Of a stretch of DNA of 8,914 nt, positions 5,934 to 8,914 are shown in pieces. The DNA comes from Ramlibacter sp. (GTDB lineage: Bacteria > Pseudomonadota > Gammaproteobacteria > Burkholderiales > Burkholderiaceae_C), in NCBI GenBank assembly GCA_025351615.1, contig JANXVP010000294.1:1-8914 (forward strand), in the 5' to 3' direction. The position numbers were made by a program, and so were the translations under genes. Positions within the stretch are counted from its first letter, which is position 1. The number at the start of each line of letters is the position of its first letter. The notes under the pieces were generated by a model. The model was not told the DNA's origin. It saw nothing but the letters and a program-made list of their open reading frames with translations, and ran no database searches.

Positions 5934-6300
5934 AATAATAGGTCTGCGGGTGTCACAACGGCGACCGGCAAGTTGCTGGCGAATCCGAACCGCAGCATTC
6001 GCCACTTGGAGGAAGTTTCTTTAGAGCGCTCTGCAAACGATGGCATCACCGAAACCACGGCCCGTGTCTACTACAGGGTGTGGGAGATGGCGTGTTTCGG
6101 CGGCTTCCTGATGGGCCGCGCGCGCTTGCGCAAAGCATGGCGCGCGAGCTCTGGCCGAAAGGCATTCATGTGGCCCATCCGGTGGTCGACGGCGCCATCG
6201 ACCGTCAGTCACTGAGCGTGAGCCGGCGAGCGCGGAGCGCGCGGTCAACGCCGTCCGGGGCTGGGCCGTTCTAAAGGCTGGCTCAACCATCGCAAGCGCT
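5934..6300. other. Gene-poor region between the NRAMP and FecR-domain genes
   Basis: This stretch of about 370 bases holds no intact gene I can support. It contains the -10-like element of the transporter at its left edge, a 10-bp palindrome AGAGCGCTCT (6023-6032), the SDR relic at 6119-6208, and presumably the unseen promoter of the FecR-domain gene. Open frames across it give no family resemblance apart from the relic. Confidence 0.55.
6119..6208 (+). pseudogene. Relic of a short-chain dehydrogenase (about 30 codons)
   Basis: The frame starting at 6119 reads RALAQSMARELWPKGIHVAH followed by PVVDGAIDRQ. This is closely like the region just after the YxxxK site in a subgroup of SDR proteins (ALRALAQSxARELGPxGIHVAHVVxDGAID). 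The residues before it in this frame do not fit an SDR. In the frame of 6098-6118, FGGFLMGRA weakly resembles the preceding FAAFAGAKxA segment, which suggests a frameshift. No Rossmann motif lies upstream and no C-terminal NAD-SDR ending lies downstream. The gene has therefore been largely deleted. It differs from both intact SDRs in this window, so it is not a simple duplicate of either. Confidence 0.6.
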
Positions 6301-7251
6301 ATGCCCCTCATTACACGCCGTTCCTTGTTTTCTGCTTTGGCGGCATTGGGCTGGCTTGGCAGCTCGCGCCGAGGCATGGCGCAGGTCGGCTCGGGAGGGA
6401 CTGGCATCAGCCCGTCGGTCACGATCGGCAAGGCGGATGTGGTGTCCGGCCCGGTCACCTTGCGCAGGCCCGGCCAGCCGTCCTTTCCATTGGAGAACGG
6501 CGGCAACCTGGCGCAAGGTGATCAGATCGATACCGCCGATGGCGCCGAAGCCCATCTTGTTTTCGACGATGGCGGCTACCTCGCCGTACGGGCCAACTCC
6601 AGTGTCAGGATCGATCGGTACGTTGTGAGCGGCGACGTCACCGACGTCGCCGCTCTCACCCTGCTCAAGGGAGCGCTGCGGTCTGTGACCGGCTGGATCG
6701 GCAAGCTCGACCCGGCACGCTATCGCATCCAGGCGGGCAGCGCCACGATCGGCGTCCGCGGCACCGACCATGAGGTGGTTCTGGTGCGTCTCCAGGACGG
6801 CTTCGCTGATGCGGAGCCGGGCGTTCACAACCGGGTCAACGAAGGGACCACGCTGCTGCGCAATGCTGGCGGCACCCTGGCTGTGGGCCAGGGCAGTGCG
6901 GCATACGCGGTGCGAGGGGCCGCTCCCGCGCCGCACGCCTTTGTCCCGGCATTCTTCAACCGATTGCGCACTGCGCAGGACGTCCGGGTCGAGAACCACG
7001 CGCGCACCATCCAGCAGCACATTGAAAGCGGCCTGCGGCAACGCGGAAAATTGGATGCGAACGAGCGCTTCGACCAGTACCGCGAACGGGTGCAGGGCCG
7101 GCGCGGTCAGCGTGCGCAGCAAAGAGCCCTTCAGCCCGGGCGCGATTCGACAGCCCAGGCGCCGGGCCAGAACAGCCGTGAGCAGCGGGCCGCGGCACGG
7201 CAACAGCGTCGCCGCGAACCGATGCTGCGAGGCGAAACCAACAAGCGCTAA
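6301..7251 (+). CDS. FecR-domain exported protein with a Tat-like signal peptide
   Basis: A 316-residue protein. The N-terminus MPLITRRSLFSALAALGWLG has a twin arginine (6-7) before a hydrophobic stretch, and a possible cleavage site after GMAQ (residue 28), so Tat export is plausible. Residues about 41-165 resemble the FecR domain (PF04773): VVSGPVTLRR, the segment GDQIDTADGAEAHLVFDDGG (73-92), and the hallmark ATIGVRGTDHE (148-158). The last 76 residues are very rich in Arg (18) and Gln (12), low in complexity, and probably disordered or nucleic-acid/polyanion binding. It lacks the cytoplasmic anti-sigma part of true FecR, and neither a FecI sigma factor nor a TonB receptor gene is adjacent, so a role in iron signalling is not supported. 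The ribosome site is weak. It appears to be its own transcription unit. Confidence 0.87.
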   Translation: MPLITRRSLFSALAALGWLGSSRRGMAQVGSGGTGISPSVTIGKADVVSGPVTLRRPGQPSFPLENGGNLAQGDQIDTADGAEAHLVFDDGGYLAVRANSSVRIDRYVVSGDVTDVAALTLLKGALRSVTGWIGKLDPARYRIQAGSATIGVRGTDHEVVLVRLQDGFADAEPGVHNRVNEGTTLLRNAGGTLAVGQGSAAYAVRGAAPAPHAFVPAFFNRLRTAQDVRVENHARTIQQHIESGLRQRGKLDANERFDQYRERVQGRRGQRAQQRALQPGRDSTAQAPGQNSREQRAAARQQRRREPMLRGETNKR

Positions 7252-7320
7252 CGGCCCGGGCGATACAAAATCTTACGTTGATGCGGTCAGCCACAGCGTC
7301 CAGACGGCCGTTGTGTAGAT

Positions 7321-7339
7321 AATGGGAAAATAACCCATT
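7321..7339. repeat. Inverted repeat in the leader of the small secreted protein gene
   Basis: AATGGG (7321-7326) and CCCATT (7334-7339) are perfectly complementary around an AT-rich 7-base centre. It overlaps a GATAAT -10-like hexamer (7318-7323) for which no good -35 was found. It could be an operator or the remains of a short hairpin. It lies 70 bases after the FecR-domain stop and 57 bases before the next start. Confidence 0.35.
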
Positions 7340-7349
7340 CACTGGCCAA

Positions 7350-7365
7350 CCGGCACTTTCGCCGG
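7350..7365 (+). repeat. Short GC hairpin before the small secreted protein gene
   Basis: CCGGC (7350-7354) pairs with GCCGG (7361-7365) around a 6-base loop. It lies about 20 bases before the AGGAG ribosome site (7385-7389). No T-tract follows, so it is not a normal terminator; it may be an mRNA leader structure or chance. Confidence 0.25.
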
Positions 7366-7395
7366 CGTCAGCGTCACCCTCTTGAGGAGCAATCC

Positions 7396-7749
7396 ATGTC
7401 GACACGTTCACCCCAGATTCTGGCCCTGCTGACCCTGGCGATTGCGCTTGGCGCCGCTGCCGTTCCCGTGCTTTCGCATGCTGCCGACAGCGACAGCGCG
7501 TTCGCGAAGAAGCATCCCCGCCGCGAGCAGGTCAACGAGCGTCTGGCCAACCAGAACAAACGGATCAACAAGGAAGTGGCCGAGGGCGATTTGACCCGGG
7601 CACAGGCGGCCAAGCTGCACCGCGAGGACCGCAAGATCGGTCGCGAGGAGCGCCTGATGGCCTCGCAGAACGGCGGTCACATCACCAAGCCGGAACAGCG
7701 CGTCCTGAACCAGCAGGAAAATGCCGTCAGCCGCCAGATCGGCAAATAA
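7396..7749 (+). CDS. Small secreted helical protein, conserved hypothetical
   Basis: A 117-residue protein with a clear Sec signal peptide (hydrophobic about 7-26, cleavage after SHA at residue 29), giving a mature periplasmic or secreted protein of about 88 residues. The mature part is highly charged and almost entirely helical, rich in Arg, Lys, Gln, Asn and Glu: REQVNERLANQNKRINKEVA, then EGDLTRAQAAKLHRED, then ASQNGGHITKPEQRVLNQQE. The turns before LTRAQ and ITKPEQ look alike, and the second keeps Gly94, Ile96 and Glu100 at EF-hand-like spacing but lacks the acidic calcium ligands, so calcium binding is doubtful. I recognise this as a type of hypothetical protein common in beta- and gammaproteobacteria; its function is unknown to me. 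AGGAG at 7385-7389 supports the start, and a strong terminator follows, suggesting a single-gene unit. Confidence 0.87.
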   Translation: MSTRSPQILALLTLAIALGAAAVPVLSHAADSDSAFAKKHPRREQVNERLANQNKRINKEVAEGDLTRAQAAKLHREDRKIGREERLMASQNGGHITKPEQRVLNQQENAVSRQIGK

Positions 7750-7796
7750 GCGGCCGGTCCGAGCCGGCGTTCGGGGCCGGATTCAACGCGGGGCTG

Positions 7797-7823
7797 AAAA
7801 GGGAGGGACGACCCTCCCTTTTT
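7797..7823 (+). terminator. Strong Rho-independent terminator
   Basis: AAAAGGGAGGG (7797-7807) pairs perfectly with CCCTCCCTTTT (7812-7822) around the 4-base loop ACGA, and the stem runs into five T residues (7819-7823). It lies 47 bases after the small secreted protein gene. Because the stem also starts with a run of A residues, it could work on the opposite strand too. Confidence 0.9.
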
Positions 7824-7902
7824 CTATTGCGGCGCAACTGCCTGACTTCATGGGAAACTATCCCTTGAGGCCAGACACCTGTCCTGTCCAGATTCCAGTC
7901 CC

Positions 7903-8766
7903 ATGAAAAAAGCCGCTGCAGATATCTTGCTTGAACAATCCGGAGCCCTGCTGCTGCCGTGGATTCAGGCGCTTGTCCGGCACGGCGTGACGTATCCGCA
8001 GCTCGCCGCCCAGCTGAAGGAGGTTTTTTTCGACGCTGCGGTCGGTGAACTGCAGGCGGCAGGCCAGCGCCAGACCGATTCCGCGCTGAGCGTCCTGTCG
8101 GGGCTACATCGCAAGGACGTCCGGGCGTTCAGTTCGGCCACGCCAAGGCCTGCCGCAGCTACGGTACCGCTGTCTTCCCAGATCGTCACCCGCTGGCTGT
8201 CCGATCCCCGCTACCGGGACAAGCGCAACAAGGCCCGGGACCTGCTTCGCAACGGGTCGGCCGACTCCTTCGAGGCGCTTGCGATATCGGTCTCGACTGA
8301 CGTGCATCCCCGCACAGCCCTCGAAGAACTGATCCGGCTGGGCGTTGTCACCCTGCAGGGCGATCGGGTCTGCATGAATGGCGCCGCTTTCGTCCCGAAG
8401 CAGGGATTTGCCGAACTGGTGGCTTTGCTGACCCAGAACGTGGCCGACCATCTGGCGGCCGGCGCACTCAATCTCGATGCCGAAGATTCGCGCCGGTTTC
8501 TGGAGCAGAGCGTCTTTGCCGAAAGCCTGACCGCCGAATCGGCCCGGCACCTTGGCGAACTGGCTCGCGACATCTGGGCGGGGGCGTTCGAGCGGATGGT
8601 CACGCAGGCCACCGTGCGTGTCGCAGAAGACAAAGGCATGCCGGACTCCGGGCACCGCATCCGCTTCGGTGTCTTTTTTTATTCGGACACCGGTGCGGAG
8701 CCGGGCGGCGATTTCCTGCCACGTCCGGCGCTGCCGCCGCTGCTCGCGGATGAAATCCACGAATGA
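7903..8766 (+). CDS. DUF6502 family protein, possible regulator
   Basis: A 287-residue cytoplasmic protein without signal peptide or membrane segments. Family-like segments are the N-terminal helical part with LVRHGVTYPQLAAQLKEVFF (24-43), TDSALSVLSGLHRKDVRAF (58-76), TRWLSDPRYRD, the central SFEALAISVSTDVHPRTALE, LIRLGVVTLQGDRV, and DHLAAGALNL. These match my memory of DUF6502, whose function is not established. The HGVTYPQLA and LSVLSGLHRKDV helices resemble winged-helix DNA-binding parts, so a regulatory role is plausible but inferred. No Shine-Dalgarno is seen before the ATG at 7903, so a leaderless or weakly translated message is possible. The gene lies between the terminator at 7797-7823 and a hairpin at its own 3' end, which points to a single-gene unit. 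Confidence 0.84.
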   Translation: MKKAAADILLEQSGALLLPWIQALVRHGVTYPQLAAQLKEVFFDAAVGELQAAGQRQTDSALSVLSGLHRKDVRAFSSATPRPAAATVPLSSQIVTRWLSDPRYRDKRNKARDLLRNGSADSFEALAISVSTDVHPRTALEELIRLGVVTLQGDRVCMNGAAFVPKQGFAELVALLTQNVADHLAAGALNLDAEDSRRFLEQSVFAESLTAESARHLGELARDIWAGAFERMVTQATVRVAEDKGMPDSGHRIRFGVFFYSDTGAEPGGDFLPRPALPPLLADEIHE

Positions 8767-8805
8767 GGCGAGGCGGCTGCGATAAGCGCGTCCGCCGCCT
8801 CGTTT
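8766..8805 (+). terminator. Hairpin at the end of the DUF6502 gene
   Basis: CGAGGCGGC (8769-8777) pairs perfectly with GCCGCCTCG (8794-8802), extendable outward by two G-T pairs and one A-T pair, around a 16-base loop. Three T residues follow, fewer than in a strong intrinsic terminator. It begins right at the DUF6502 stop codon. Confidence 0.6.
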
Positions 8806-8890
8806 CATCTGCCGTTCACTTTTGGCTTCCATTCGCTGAACAGTTTAGATCACTGTGCCTGACCAGCGTTAGCGAGTAACCGGAGAGTAG

Positions 8891-8914
8891 GTGCGAATAG
8901 TTAAGGAGTTATGG
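8891..8914 (+). CDS. Probable first codons of a further gene (runs off the window)
   Basis: Two starts are possible. A GTG at 8891 has GGAG at 8882-8885 with 5-base spacing and gives MRIVKELW to the window end. An ATG at 8911 has AAGGAG at 8903-8908, only 2 bases before it, which is tight. Nothing can be said of the product. The preceding stretch 8806-8880 shows no other gene. Confidence 0.3.

Noticed and set aside
6023..6032. 10-bp palindrome AGAGCGCTCT as an operator
   Set aside because: It is short, GC-rich and isolated with no second copy or promoter nearby. Chance is likely.
5906..6058. N-terminal extension of the NRAMP transporter
   Set aside because: It would make the Fur-like box and -10 element coding, and the added residues do not resemble the family.

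Overview
The window is GC-rich chromosomal DNA from a proteobacterium. The codon choice, the DUF6502 gene and the small secreted protein suggest a member of the Burkholderiales (Betaproteobacteria). That placement is inferred from general family knowledge, not from a marker gene. No rRNA, tRNA, CRISPR array or insertion sequence was seen.

Left part (1-4818): a catabolic operon on the + strand, divergent from a partial alpha/beta hydrolase gene on the - strand. The operon reads SDR dehydrogenase (371-1129), RuBisCO-like protein (1139-2416), DUF1537-type acid-sugar kinase (2413-3798), second SDR dehydrogenase (from 3829). The genes are packed very closely: gaps of 9 and 30 bases and one 4-base ATGA overlap. 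A kinase next to a RuBisCO-like protein is the arrangement known from branched acid-sugar catabolism (D-apionate / 3-oxo-isoapionate), where the kinase phosphorylates a 3-oxo acid and the RuBisCO-like protein decarboxylates the product. Here two SDRs could supply the oxidation steps. The substrate is not fixed by the sequence. The divergent intergenic region carries a perfect 15-bp palindrome with a weaker copy 21 bp away, which looks like the operator of an unseen regulator.

Middle (4646-6300): a convergent NRAMP-family metal transporter on the - strand with unusual metal-site motifs. A Fur-box-like sequence lies directly upstream of its start codon, over the probable transcription start. 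Behind it lies a roughly 390-base region with no intact gene, holding a 30-codon relic of a third, different SDR.

Right part (6301-8914, all + strand): a FecR-domain exported protein with a Tat-like signal, a small secreted helical protein followed by a strong intrinsic terminator, a DUF6502 protein followed by a hairpin, and the probable first codons of a further gene at the window edge. These genes appear to be separate transcription units and have no visible link to the catabolic operon.
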